A stretch of 64,000 bases of DNA from Anditalea andensis (GTDB lineage Bacteria; Bacteroidota; Bacteroidia; Cytophagales; Cyclobacteriaceae). Where the stretch lies: contig NZ_JMIH01000014.1 in NCBI RefSeq assembly GCF_000714815.1, forward strand, positions 434,001 through 498,000. Direction: 5' to 3'. The notes below the pieces were generated by a model, which did not search any database, was not told where the DNA came from, and saw only the letters and a list, made by a program, of their open reading frames with translations. This document shows, piece after piece, positions 47,106 through 56,986 of the stretch. The position numbers were made by a program, and so were the translations under genes. Every line of letters begins with the position of its first letter. Within the stretch, counting starts at the first letter, position 1.

Positions 47106-50100
47106 TGGAAAAGAATTCGAAAGTTACGCAAATTTTAACGAAAGCACTCAAAGTGCTTTTGAGTGTGACGCTTTTCCTGATTATATTTTTATTGGGTATA
47201 GCTGCCCTTTTTCAGGTACCAGCGGTCCAAAACAGGATCACTACCTATCTGACCGAATACATAACTACACATACAGGGTTCAAAACCAGCATAAGTGATG
47301 TGAACATCCGGTGGTGGGATGCCGTCAGTCTAAAAGATGTGGTGGTCTATGATCAGAACGATAGCCTGATGGCTAATCTTCAAAATGTGTATATAGATTT
47401 TTCGATTAGGGGACTTCTTGATAGTGAAAATCCGGGATTGGATGAAATAAGGTTAAAAAACGGTACGGTTCGTATAATAACTGATCCCATAGATGAAGAA
47501 ATGAACATAGTCCTCTTCGTATCCAGGATCAACGCCCTCCTATCTCCCTCAGAAAGATCCAGCGAAAAAGTACCTGTGAAATTTTCCATAACCGAAATCT
47601 CATTAGAGCGCACCTCATTAGACATCCTAGATTATACGATAGCTCCTATAGTGGAGGGTTTTGATTATGGGAAACTCCGATTTAGAAACCTTACTGCCAT
47701 TGGGGAAGATTTTTTCACCAAACGGGATACTGTAGCGATTAATGTAAAAAGCCTTAGAGGAATAGAAGCAACTTCAGGATTAGAAGTACAGCAGTTACGC
47801 ACTGATTTTATTTACTCTAACACAGGGATGGAATTCGATAACCTCTTCATGAGAAGCAATGATTCGGTAGTTAAAAATTATCTAAAATTCACTTATGATG
47901 ATGTCAGGGCATTAAACGATTTCAACCGGCTGGTGAATGTAGAAGGCCATCTGACCGAATCTGTCCTGGATCTGAAAGACTTAAGGTATTTCTCTGACAA
48001 CATCCCTGATTTTGATGATAAGATATATCTCAGTGGGGTAATTACCGGAAGGATCGACAACCTTAAATCAGATCAGCTTCTGATTAGGTTTGGAGAGCGG
48101 AGTGCTATGTTTGGCGAGTTCACCATCCAAGGCCTTCCTTATGTCAATGAAACATTCTTTCGCCTATCACTGGTGAATTCTACCCTTACCAGTGCTGATC
48201 TCTCACCATATATCTCTAACGAAGCGAGAAGAGAAGTTAACAAATTCCGGGACATCCGTTTTGACGGAGACTTCACCGGTTATTTTCATAATTTCAGTGC
48301 CAGTGGTAATTTTAGAACAGGCATAGGTAATCTATCCGGGAAATTAAATTACCGCAATGCCCTGAATGTCCCTACTTACAATGCCTCTATTCAACTGAGC
48401 AACCTTGATCTAGGTATACTGATGGAGGATAGAAAGGCATTCCAAAAAGTGACCATGCAGGGTCAAATCAGAGGCACTGGCTTGTCTGTCGAATCAGCAC
48501 TTTTGGCAGTCAATGCCGATGTCAGATCTATAGGTATAAATAATTATAACTATACCAATGTAAAAACAGACGCCACCTATGGCAAAGATCTTTTCAGTGG
48601 TAATCTTACAATAAATGACACCAATCTTAAGATGCAGGTACAGGGAAAACTGGATCTCAGGGACAATAGAGACAGTGTCAGACTGGTAGCCAGAGTGGAT
48701 ACCGCCTTCCTCCAACAGCTGAATCTGGTAGACAGGGAACTGTTTTTAAGTGGTGATTTTGATCTGGATACCAAAGGAGTGACCTTAGATGACGTAGAAG
48801 GGGTAGCTAGGTTTGAAGATATCCTGATCAGTTATGAAGGCAGAAATTTATATTTAGACAATTTTTTATTCCAATCGCTCTTTACCGGAGATAGCCGCCT
48901 GATAGCACTTAATTCAGATTTGTTGGTAGCTGGAATTTCAGGTAATTTTCAGGTAGAAGAACTGACCCGAGATGTCACCCAGCTATGGGACGATTATGTA
49001 AGACTACTTACCAACCAGACCGAAAATTACAATACCAGAAAAGTAATTATAGAAGATAATAGTGAATACAACATTGATATAAATATAGATCTCAGGGACC
49101 CAAATCCCCTTATCAACCTCATAGAGCCATCTCTCTTTATCTCCCAAAACACCAAGATAGAGGGAGCGTTTTATCAGACTTCCGAAAACACTATCCTGAA
49201 CCTATTTTCAGGTATTGATACCATATATTATAATGGCAATCTGTTCCTAGATAATAATTTTGATTTCAATACCTCTAAAATAAGACGCGAGGATGAAGTT
49301 TTGGCATCTTTTTATATTAATAGTAGAAATCAGGAACTTAACTCCGGCATTAATTTCAATAATTTTATAATGGAGGCGATATGGGATCAGTCTGCCATCG
49401 ATCTAAATTTGGCCCTGAATCAACCAGATACAGAAAGTTACGCACGAATCAGGAGCAAAATAAACATCTTTCCTGAGCTTACCAGCCTTTCATTTGAACC
49501 GTCCGACATTAAAATTCTGGATAGATATTGGGAATTTGACCCTGATAATTTAATCACTTTCCGCACAGATAATATTGCAGTAGAAAACCTTAAAATCTTT
49601 GACAATGGTCAATACTTAGCGCTAAATGGAAGGATGGCTGTATCATCTGACGAAGTACTTAGCCTGGAGGTTTCACAAGTAGATGTTTCTATATTAAACA
49701 CCTTAGACAGAAGGGATTTTTCGGGTATTGCGTATGGGCTGTTTGCATTTTCAGATATATTTGAAACACCAAATGTCAATGGAAGTATCAAAATAAGCGA
49801 TTTTCACATCAACAATTTTCTGATAGGAGATATAGAGGCTTCCACCTATTTTGATAGCGAGAATGAACGCATTTATCTCGATTTATCCAATTTAAGAGAA
49901 GACAGGAAGATCATCACACTCCACGGATATTTGGGTACTAGAGAAGATGAATTGGATCTCAATGCCCAATTTGACCAAGCCAATCTCTCTGTAGCTGAAC
50001 CTTTTCTATCTGATTATATATCCGATATGGGAGGTACTATAACGGGCCAATTGCGTATAGCAGGGAAACTATCAGAACCATCAGTTACCGGGCTGGGACG

Positions 50101-51727
50101 ACTGTCCCAAGGAACGCTCCGGGTAAATTATTTGAACACTCTCTATACGCTTAACGGGGGAATAAATTTTACACCTAATGAAATTAGCTTCCGTGGATTA
50201 GATGTAGCCGATGTAAGAGGTAATAAAGCCATTTTGAGAGGTGGCATCAGTCATGACCGGTTCAGTAATTTTATCCTAGACATCAGCTCTGATTTGTCAA
50301 ACTTTCAGGTATTAAACACTACCACCAGAGATAATGACCTCTTTTATGGGACGGCCTATGCAACAGGTAAACTTGATATATTCGGGGCCGCCAACAATCT
50401 AGACATCACTGCTCAGGCTACTACACAGCCTAATACTAGGATATTTATTCCCATAGGCTCCTCGGACGGGCAGTTTAAGGAGGATTATATCAATATCATA
50501 AACGTAAGGGACACCCTGCAAGAGATAACAGTTGAAAGAACTGTAGAAAAGCTAGCTATCAATAATGTCCGGATGAACTTTAATCTTGACATTACTCCTG
50601 ATGCATATGCTGAAATACAAATAGATCCCCGCACAGGAGAATCAATTCAGGGAAGAGGCAGTGGCAATTTGAGGTTAGGAATAGATACACAAGGTAATTT
50701 TTCGATGACGGGAACATATGAGATAGTAGATGCCAAATATAATTTCTCACTATATAATATTATAAATAAAGAATTTAATATAGAACCGGGAGGCAGAATT
50801 ACCTGGTTTGGGGATCCTTATGAAGGAATTATGAACATAAAGGCCACATATGAGGAAAATGTTTCCCTTATTAGCCTTCAACCTGCCCAGACGAGCGAAG
50901 CTGATTTAATGGATTCCCAACTTAAAAGAAGGTTTCCGCTAAAAGTCATTATGGACATGAGCGGAGAGTTACTTTCACCTGATATCGGTTTTGACTTTGA
51001 CTTCAGTGGTTTTCCGGAAGGAGAAATCCAAACCTATATCTCCGCTTTCCGCAATAGAATAGCTAATGACGAGCAGGAAAAAAACCGTCAGGTGTTTTCA
51101 CTCATAATGCTTAGGAGGTTTTCTCCCGAGGGGCAGTTTACAGGAGCAGGACTGGGTTTTTCCAACCTTAGCCAGCTGATATCTTCACAGCTTAATTCCT
51201 TAATTTCTCAGGTGGACCAAAACCTGGAAATCGACTTTGATTTGGCCAGTTTAAACCAGGCCGCCATGGAGACATTTCAACTTAGGGTAGCGTATACGTT
51301 TTTAGATGGAAGACTGAGGGTCATGAGAGATGGAGGCTTTACGGATCTCCAAGGCAATGCAGACATCAATACGATAGCCGGTGACTGGCAGGCAGAATAT
51401 CTCCTTACTGAAGACGGAAGATACCGCATGCGGATATATAACAGAAACAATTTTAATAATGCCTTCACTTCACTAAATCTCTCTGCTAATGTAGTAACTT
51501 ATGGTGTATCTTTATCTCAGACCCTATCTTTCAGTTCATTCCAGGAACTTTTTCAAATGATAGGCAGGAGACGAAGAGACAGGTTGAGGATAAACGATAT
51601 AGATGATTTTCTCAGATATGATTTTGAGGAAAGCGATAACAGGAAATCTCCACCCGTAAATGCAGACTCCACAGTGATCCGCATCATAGAACCTTCTAGC
51701 ATGTGGCGCAAAGAAGATGATCTTTGA
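47105..51727 (+). CDS. tamB: TamB-like translocation and assembly module protein
   Basis: A 1540-residue envelope protein of the TamB/AsmA-like family. A signal anchor (residues 14-36, KALKVLLSVTLFLIIFLLG) is followed by VPAVQNRITTYL and DVNIRWWDAVSLKDVVVYD, the typical start of TamB in Bacteroidota. Long beta-rich repeats and a C-terminal TamB (DUF490) domain (about 1050-1530) follow. The protein bridges inner and outer membrane and takes part in lipid transport or outer-membrane protein assembly. The start is TTG at 47105: no in-frame ATG occurs between it and a stop at 47087. The 5' ends of tamB and tsaD abut or overlap by one base. It is followed after 56 bases by the photolyase. Confidence 0.9.
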   Translation: MEKNSKVTQILTKALKVLLSVTLFLIIFLLGIAALFQVPAVQNRITTYLTEYITTHTGFKTSISDVNIRWWDAVSLKDVVVYDQNDSLMANLQNVYIDFSIRGLLDSENPGLDEIRLKNGTVRIITDPIDEEMNIVLFVSRINALLSPSERSSEKVPVKFSITEISLERTSLDILDYTIAPIVEGFDYGKLRFRNLTAIGEDFFTKRDTVAINVKSLRGIEATSGLEVQQLRTDFIYSNTGMEFDNLFMRSNDSVVKNYLKFTYDDVRALNDFNRLVNVEGHLTESVLDLKDLRYFSDNIPDFDDKIYLSGVITGRIDNLKSDQLLIRFGERSAMFGEFTIQGLPYVNETFFRLSLVNSTLTSADLSPYISNEARREVNKFRDIRFDGDFTGYFHNFSASGNFRTGIGNLSGKLNYRNALNVPTYNASIQLSNLDLGILMEDRKAFQKVTMQGQIRGTGLSVESALLAVNADVRSIGINNYNYTNVKTDATYGKDLFSGNLTINDTNLKMQVQGKLDLRDNRDSVRLVARVDTAFLQQLNLVDRELFLSGDFDLDTKGVTLDDVEGVARFEDILISYEGRNLYLDNFLFQSLFTGDSRLIALNSDLLVAGISGNFQVEELTRDVTQLWDDYVRLLTNQTENYNTRKVIIEDNSEYNIDINIDLRDPNPLINLIEPSLFISQNTKIEGAFYQTSENTILNLFSGIDTIYYNGNLFLDNNFDFNTSKIRREDEVLASFYINSRNQELNSGINFNNFIMEAIWDQSAIDLNLALNQPDTESYARIRSKINIFPELTSLSFEPSDIKILDRYWEFDPDNLITFRTDNIAVENLKIFDNGQYLALNGRMAVSSDEVLSLEVSQVDVSILNTLDRRDFSGIAYGLFAFSDIFETPNVNGSIKISDFHINNFLIGDIEASTYFDSENERIYLDLSNLREDRKIITLHGYLGTREDELDLNAQFDQANLSVAEPFLSDYISDMGGTITGQLRIAGKLSEPSVTGLGRLSQGTLRVNYLNTLYTLNGGINFTPNEISFRGLDVADVRGNKAILRGGISHDRFSNFILDISSDLSNFQVLNTTTRDNDLFYGTAYATGKLDIFGAANNLDITAQATTQPNTRIFIPIGSSDGQFKEDYINIINVRDTLQEITVERTVEKLAINNVRMNFNLDITPDAYAEIQIDPRTGESIQGRGSGNLRLGIDTQGNFSMTGTYEIVDAKYNFSLYNIINKEFNIEPGGRITWFGDPYEGIMNIKATYEENVSLISLQPAQTSEADLMDSQLKRRFPLKVIMDMSGELLSPDIGFDFDFSGFPEGEIQTYISAFRNRIANDEQEKNRQVFSLIMLRRFSPEGQFTGAGLGFSNLSQLISSQLNSLISQVDQNLEIDFDLASLNQAAMETFQLRVAYTFLDGRLRVMRDGGFTDLQGNADINTIAGDWQAEYLLTEDGRYRMRIYNRNNFNNAFTSLNLSANVVTYGVSLSQTLSFSSFQELFQMIGRRRRDRLRINDIDDFLRYDFEESDNRKSPPVNADSTVIRIIEPSSMWRKEDDL

Positions 51728-51783
51728 TTAAACAATATGGGGATTATATGTATTCCTTTATGAATAAAACATAAAACCCAATT

Positions 51784-53079
51784 ATGAGTAAGATTACCTT
51801 ATTTTGGATGAGAAGAGATCTCCGTCTAGAAGATAATACAGGATTATCTGAAGCCCTAAAATCAGATGAAGAGGTCCTTCCCTTATTTATTTTTGATACA
51901 AATATCATAGCAGAACTCCCTAAGCATGATGCCAGACTCACTTTTATCCATAACCAAATATCCAGGATACATGAAGAACTAAAAGTTCACAACAGTTCCA
52001 TTTTAGTAAAAACAGGAGACCCTATAGCTATAATAAAGGATCTCATTAAAGAATATGAAATAGCTAAGGTATATACTAATAGAGATTATGAACCATATGC
52101 CAAAGAGAGGGATGCTAAAATTAAAAAGTATCTTAACGATAACCTGATAGAATTTAAGGATTTTAAAGATCAGGTGATATTTGAAAAGGGAGAAATCCTA
52201 TCAGGCTCAGGGACTACCTATAAAGTATTTACACCGTACAGTAAAGCATGGCTTCAGAAGTTTTATGAAACTAATTTAAACCCTGAATCATGGCCTCTGA
52301 AAAATAATTTTTTTACATCCCCCCCTTTGCCTATCCCATCTCTAAAAGACTTGGGCTTCGAAACTTCTCCTATACCGATACCTACTTTAAAAGTAAAAAA
52401 ATCACTGATCAAAAATTATGACTCGACAAGAGATTTCCCGGCTATAGAAGGTACGTCTAGATTAGGGATACATTTAAGGTTTGGCACCATAAGCATTAGA
52501 AAACTTGCTCTTTTTGCTGAAGAATTGAACAAAATTTATTTAAATGAGCTAATTTGGAGAGAGTTTTACATGATGATTTTAGATGAAAATCCCCGGGTAG
52601 TGGATCAAGCCTTTAAACCTCAGTATGATAAAATAACATGGAAGAACAATAAGGAAGAATTCCAAGCATGGTGCGAAGGTAAAACCGGCTATCCTATGGT
52701 AGATGCAGGTATGCGGCAAATGAACTCGACAGGCTATATGCATAACAGGGTCCGGATGGTCACAGCAAGTTTTCTTTCCAAACATCTGCTTATAGACTGG
52801 AGGTGGGGAGAGGCTTATTTTGCAGAAAAATTACTGGATTATGAGCTTTCTTCCAATAACGGGGGATGGCAGTGGGCAGCAGGTACCGGTACAGATGCCC
52901 AGCCTTATTTTCGGATATTTAATCCTGAATCCCAAATGAAAAAATTTGACAAAAATTTAGAATACGTGAAAAAGTGGATACCAGAATATGGAACAGATAA
53001 ATATCCAGACGCCATAGTGGAACATAAATTTGCCAGAAAAAGAGCACTGGAAGTATATAAAAAAGCATTGGACAAATGA
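51784..53079 (+). CDS. phr: Deoxyribodipyrimidine photolyase
   Basis: A 431-residue class I CPD photolyase, which repairs UV-made cyclobutane dimers using FAD and light. The N-terminal antenna domain has WMRRDLRLEDN. The FAD domain has TSRLGIHLRFGTISIR, ELIWREFYMMIL, and NNGGWQWAAGTGTDAQPYFRIFNPE. Trp residues of the electron-transfer chain are seen in KITWKNN, LLIDWRWGE and GGWQW. It ends near a normal length. No cryptochrome tail is present. It lies between tamB and the DUF2027-Smr gene. Confidence 0.94.
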   Translation: MSKITLFWMRRDLRLEDNTGLSEALKSDEEVLPLFIFDTNIIAELPKHDARLTFIHNQISRIHEELKVHNSSILVKTGDPIAIIKDLIKEYEIAKVYTNRDYEPYAKERDAKIKKYLNDNLIEFKDFKDQVIFEKGEILSGSGTTYKVFTPYSKAWLQKFYETNLNPESWPLKNNFFTSPPLPIPSLKDLGFETSPIPIPTLKVKKSLIKNYDSTRDFPAIEGTSRLGIHLRFGTISIRKLALFAEELNKIYLNELIWREFYMMILDENPRVVDQAFKPQYDKITWKNNKEEFQAWCEGKTGYPMVDAGMRQMNSTGYMHNRVRMVTASFLSKHLLIDWRWGEAYFAEKLLDYELSSNNGGWQWAAGTGTDAQPYFRIFNPESQMKKFDKNLEYVKKWIPEYGTDKYPDAIVEHKFARKRALEVYKKALDK

Positions 53080-53153
53080 AATCCAAGCTGACGATATCGT
53101 CACATATTGCCCTCATGTGGGATTCCATGTAACCGCTGAAAAAAAAATATAAA

Positions 53154-54107
53154 ATGAATATAGGAGACAGAGTACGTTTATTGAGAGGAAACGAAGAAGG
53201 TGTGATCACCAAAATATCTTCTGCCGGAAGAATGGAGATCGAAATCGAAGATGGATTTAGAATTCCAGTGTTGAAAAATGAGGTAGTACTCATCAGTGCT
53301 GCCGAAAGGCAGTATTTTGGGGATGGGAAGGTAGTGGAAAAACCTACTATAGAAAATAAAACATCCCCCATAACAAAAGAAGGAATATTTCTCAGCTATG
53401 TTCCTTTAAATGATAAAGATCACAGTTTATACGTTATCAATCTATCAGAAAAGGACCAGCTGTACATGGTTTCTGAAATATTCGGCACTAATTCAAGAAC
53501 CTTGGCTTCTGGCGTACTTAGCCGCCATTCATATGAAAAATTTGATCAAAAATCAATCAAAGATTTTGAACAGTGGCCCTCCTTGCTTTTTCAAATGATC
53601 CCAATCAACAAACGGGCAGAAAAGACGCTGCCGCCATTTGAAAGAAAAATCAAATTCAAAGCGTCTGCTTTTTTTAAAAGCAGGGGGAAAGCTCCATTAT
53701 TAGAAAAAGAAGGTTACCTCTTCCAGATCGACCAGCATAGCCAAGACCTAGATATCAAACAACTGAATCAAACCTTAAATGAAGGCAATAAAATCTCTAA
53801 CGATCCCAAATCACTATTTCACAGACCTGCAAAAGAAATAGATTTGCACATAGAAAAGCTTAACACTGACCATCAATTTATGAGCAATACTGAAATGCTA
53901 AAACTACAGATGGAGACTTTTGAGAAAAACCTGAATTATGCTATAGCTTCCGGCATGGACGAAATCTCTTTTATACATGGGATAGGAAACGGGGTGCTAA
54001 AAAATGAAATACATAAATACCTTTCTCAACTAGAAAATATTAAGTACTTTCAGGACACACAAAAAAGCAGGTTTGGCTACGGCGCCACATTGGTCAGAAT
54101 CAATTAG
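53154..54107 (+). CDS. DUF2027-Smr domain protein
   Basis: A 317-residue protein. The N-terminal DUF2027-type part has a KOW-like start (NIGDRVRLLRGNEEGVIT) and the C-terminal part is an Smr domain (about 235-316) with IDLHIEKL and the HGIGNGVLKNEI motif, counterparts of the LDLHG and HGxGxGxL signatures. Smr domains bind or nick nucleic acids and include RNA-cleaving factors for stalled ribosomes. The DUF2027-Smr fusion is characteristic of Bacteroidota. It is followed by an all-helical protein gene after 3 bases. Confidence 0.88.
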   Translation: MNIGDRVRLLRGNEEGVITKISSAGRMEIEIEDGFRIPVLKNEVVLISAAERQYFGDGKVVEKPTIENKTSPITKEGIFLSYVPLNDKDHSLYVINLSEKDQLYMVSEIFGTNSRTLASGVLSRHSYEKFDQKSIKDFEQWPSLLFQMIPINKRAEKTLPPFERKIKFKASAFFKSRGKAPLLEKEGYLFQIDQHSQDLDIKQLNQTLNEGNKISNDPKSLFHRPAKEIDLHIEKLNTDHQFMSNTEMLKLQMETFEKNLNYAIASGMDEISFIHGIGNGVLKNEIHKYLSQLENIKYFQDTQKSRFGYGATLVRIN

Positions 54108-54110
54108 GAT

Positions 54111-54941
54111 ATGAATCAGGAAAAAGTTACGCCAGTTTTTCAATTATTTGAACAGCAACTTGATAATTCCAGTAAACTATTTACTGATCTATCAAAGCAA
54201 TTTAAAACGAAAAAGGCTATCGAACTGGAAGAAAAGCTCATCTTTTTGGAAATTTATATCCAGTTGCTCAGTAAAATACATTTTGAAGAAAAAGACCTTA
54301 AATTCAAACTTTTTTCACCTTTTAAAAAGCTCTTTAAGCTTTTAAAAAAGGTCCTTCATTTAAAATTGATACGTGAAGCATTGGCCGACAAGTCACACAC
54401 CCTGACATATGGATCGTTTGAAAATTATTTGCTTAAAGAAAAATCAATTTTATATACAGAAATATTTGACCATATCTTATCACTACCAGGCAGTATATGG
54501 GAAGATCTTTATATGGACGTAAGAATGCACAGTACCAGCATCAAGCCTTTAATGGTAAATACAGCTACTACTCAGATCATTAATGAAGAACTGGAATTCT
54601 CTTATTTTGACAGCTTACAGGAGCCTACTGCGAAATCCATTAAGGATATTTATGAATCTTTACAGATAATTATAGCAATAGAAAATTTTAGAATGATTTC
54701 AGGCTTGAATGCTGTATTTACACCTACTATTCATGATGACATGAATGATCTAAGTAAATCCCTCTATTCATGGTACCAAAATCACCTTTTACTACAGCAG
54801 CTCACCCATTTTTTTTCTGAGAAAGAAATGATAACCGAAAAATATAAAAACTTAATTCAGGACATTAAGAAGAGTAAAAAAAAGCTAACCACGAAAGTGA
54901 TTAGCCAGTCTAAAATCTTATTTACAGAAAGATTACATTAA
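54111..54941 (+). CDS. All-helical protein of unknown function (CHAD-like?)
   Basis: A 276-residue protein that seems entirely helical, rich in Lys/Leu/Phe, without membrane helices or signal peptide. A basic segment (FKLFSPFKKLFKLLKKVLHL, about residues 64-83) and a later SLYSWYQNHLLLQQL resemble the CHAD family, which binds polyphosphate, but the diagnostic His-rich pattern of CHAD is not clear. It starts 3 bases after the Smr gene, so the two probably work together or are co-expressed. Its stop overlaps that of the convergent PLP-enzyme gene (shared TTAA). Function is unknown. Confidence 0.65.
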   Translation: MNQEKVTPVFQLFEQQLDNSSKLFTDLSKQFKTKKAIELEEKLIFLEIYIQLLSKIHFEEKDLKFKLFSPFKKLFKLLKKVLHLKLIREALADKSHTLTYGSFENYLLKEKSILYTEIFDHILSLPGSIWEDLYMDVRMHSTSIKPLMVNTATTQIINEELEFSYFDSLQEPTAKSIKDIYESLQIIIAIENFRMISGLNAVFTPTIHDDMNDLSKSLYSWYQNHLLLQQLTHFFSEKEMITEKYKNLIQDIKKSKKKLTTKVISQSKILFTERLH

Positions 54942-56083
54942 ATTTGGTTTAAAGCATTTGACAGATCTTCTTTAAGATCATCTACATCTTCTACACCCAC
55001 GCTCAATCTAATCAAAGAATCTGATAATCCTACCTTATCCCTTTCAGCTCTAGGAATACTGGCGTGAGTCATAGTAGCGGGATGACCACATAGAGATTCT
55101 ACACCTCCCAAAGATTCAGCTAATGCAAACAATTTAAGATTTTCTAAAATTTTTACTGCATCTTCCAACCGGTTGTTTTTTAAAGTAAAGGATATCATTC
55201 CTCCAAAATCACGCATTTGGTTCTTAGCTATATGGTGATTGGGATGATCTTCAAATCCGGGCCAAAATACTTTTTCCACCTTTGGATGATTTTTCAAATA
55301 GGCTGCTATGGTTTTTCCATTTTGACAGTGTCTTTCCATCCTTAAATGAAGTGTCTTAATACCTCTTAACACTAAAAAACAATCCTGTGGGCCAGGAGTG
55401 GCTCCACAGCTATTTTGAATAAAAGCCAAACGGTCCGCCAGTTCATCATCATTCACTATCAGAGCTCCCATCACTACATCAGAATGCCCTCCTAGGTATT
55501 TGGTTACAGAGTGCATGACCAGGTCAGCACCAAAATCCAACGGGTTCTGCAAGAAAGGTGTAGCAAATGTATTATCCACCCCCATCATAATATTATGCTT
55601 TTTAGCTATCTTAGAAATGGCTTCTATATCTATGATATTCATCATAGGATTAGTAGGGGTTTCTGTCCATATAAGTTTGGTCTTTTCATTAATATAATTC
55701 TCTATATTTTCAGGTTCCTCCATGGAGATGAAATGAAACTTAATACCATATTTGGAAAATATCTTAGTGAAAATCCTATACGATCCGCCATAAAGATCAT
55801 TAGTACTGATCACTTCATCTCCTGGGTTCAAAAGCTTAATGACAGCATCTATAGCTCCTAGACCAGAAGAAAAGCATAGACCATGTTTACCATTTTCTAA
55901 GGCCGCTAAGCTATCCTGTAAAGCAGTACGGGTAGGATTGTGGGTTCTAGAATATTCATATCCCTGGTGAGCTCCAGGTGATCGCTGTACATATGTGGAC
56001 GTCTGGTAGATGGGAGTCATGATGGCTCCTGTAGTAGGATCCGGTATGATTCCCGCATGTATAGCTTTTGTTCCGAATTTCAT
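54938..56083 (-). CDS. Cystathionine gamma-synthase/lyase-type PLP enzyme
   Basis: A 381-residue Cys/Met-metabolism PLP enzyme. The Schiff-base lysine is K195 in [12 protein letters not shown]. Other motifs are [33 protein letters not shown] and [21 protein letters not shown]. Cystathionine gamma-synthase, gamma-lyase and related enzymes share these. No neighbouring gene of the pathway settles the reaction. It is monocistronic, with its end overlapping the convergent helical-protein gene by 4 bases. Confidence 0.88.
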   Translation of the reverse strand: MKFGTKAIHAGIIPDPTTGAIMTPIYQTSTYVQRSPGAHQGYEYSRTHNPTRTALQDSLAALENGKHGLCFSSGLGAIDAVIKLLNPGDEVISTNDLYGGSYRIFTKIFSKYGIKFHFISMEEPENIENYINEKTKLIWTETPTNPMMNIIDIEAISKIAKKHNIMMGVDNTFATPFLQNPLDFGADLVMHSVTKYLGGHSDVVMGALIVNDDELADRLAFIQNSCGATPGPQDCFLVLRGIKTLHLRMERHCQNGKTIAAYLKNHPKVEKVFWPGFEDHPNHHIAKNQMRDFGGMISFTLKNNRLEDAVKILENLKLFALAESLGGVESLCGHPATMTHASIPRAERDKVGLSDSLIRLSVGVEDVDDLKEDLSNALNQI

Positions 56084-56164
56084 ATTTTTATTATCAATTA
56101 TAAGGTGTAGTTTGAAAAGATTTTAATCACTTTCGTTATAATATTCTATTAAATTTGCCCAAAT

Positions 56165-56881
56165 ATGAGCAAAAAAAAATCCAATTTCAAGCGATTGAAA
56201 ATTATACTGAGCCGCAAACCTACAATCCTATGGGCGGTCATTTGGGTTTCTATCATGCCTACCATAGGGAGCTTTTTCTTTCTTAAATTTCTTTATTCCA
56301 ATATAGATACCTACCAAGGTATGGACATCTTTACGTGGCCCATTTTCTTCACCTATCTTATCGGTACAGCTTTGGTCATGGGGGCCGCCGTTATGCCTAC
56401 CACACTCATAGCAATAGTTTCAGGCTTTGTATTTGGATGGAAATCCTTTTTTGTCCTAATCTTGAGCTATACGCTTGCCAGTATACTTGGATTCAAATTA
56501 GGAACTGCATTGGATGAACATAGTTTAGATATACTTCTGGAAAGATACCCCAAGACTAAAGCCCTCATATTAAAAAAAGAAAAAAAAATGAGTGAACTTG
56601 TTTTTTTTTTACGGCTAAGTCCGGTTATTCCTTTTGCATTATCCAACTTATTATTTGCCATGATCAGGGCGGATTTAAAGAAAGTGATTTGGGTAGGGCT
56701 GTGGGGGATGTTACCTAGGACCTCCTTAGCATTTCTGACGGGATACCTAGCCCAGACTTTGTCAGAGGCTATGGATACCTCCACGGATTACTTTCAATTG
56801 ACATTAATTATAGTGCTTTTTGTGGCCAGTATATGGGGATTATATAGGGTATTAAGCCCTATTATCAGTAACAAAAAATAA
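56165..56881 (+). CDS. TVP38/TMEM64-type (VTT domain) membrane protein
   Basis: A 238-residue protein with about five or six membrane helices. The centre is a VTT/DedA-like domain with PTTLIAIVSGFVFGWKSFF and FFLRLSPVIPFALSNLLFAMI, both typical of TVP38 members. Some members of this wider superfamily transport or flip lipids (established for DedA and TMEM41/64). The substrate here is unknown. A basic N-terminus (MSKKKSNFKRLK) gives inside orientation. It is monocistronic. Confidence 0.85.
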   Translation: MSKKKSNFKRLKIILSRKPTILWAVIWVSIMPTIGSFFFLKFLYSNIDTYQGMDIFTWPIFFTYLIGTALVMGAAVMPTTLIAIVSGFVFGWKSFFVLILSYTLASILGFKLGTALDEHSLDILLERYPKTKALILKKEKKMSELVFFLRLSPVIPFALSNLLFAMIRADLKKVIWVGLWGMLPRTSLAFLTGYLAQTLSEAMDTSTDYFQLTLIIVLFVASIWGLYRVLSPIISNKK

Positions 56882-56986
56882 TTATAGCAATCCCTATTTT
56901 TAATTCATATCCGTCTTACTATGGGATATAGGTTACCATCGGCAGGAATTGGCTCACTATGGGCATGAATCTTTACACTCCATATA

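Noticed and set aside
52919-53371. Minus-strand frame of 150 codons across photolyase and Smr genes
   Set aside because: It covers the ends of two genes that have clear domain motifs; hydrophobic shadow.
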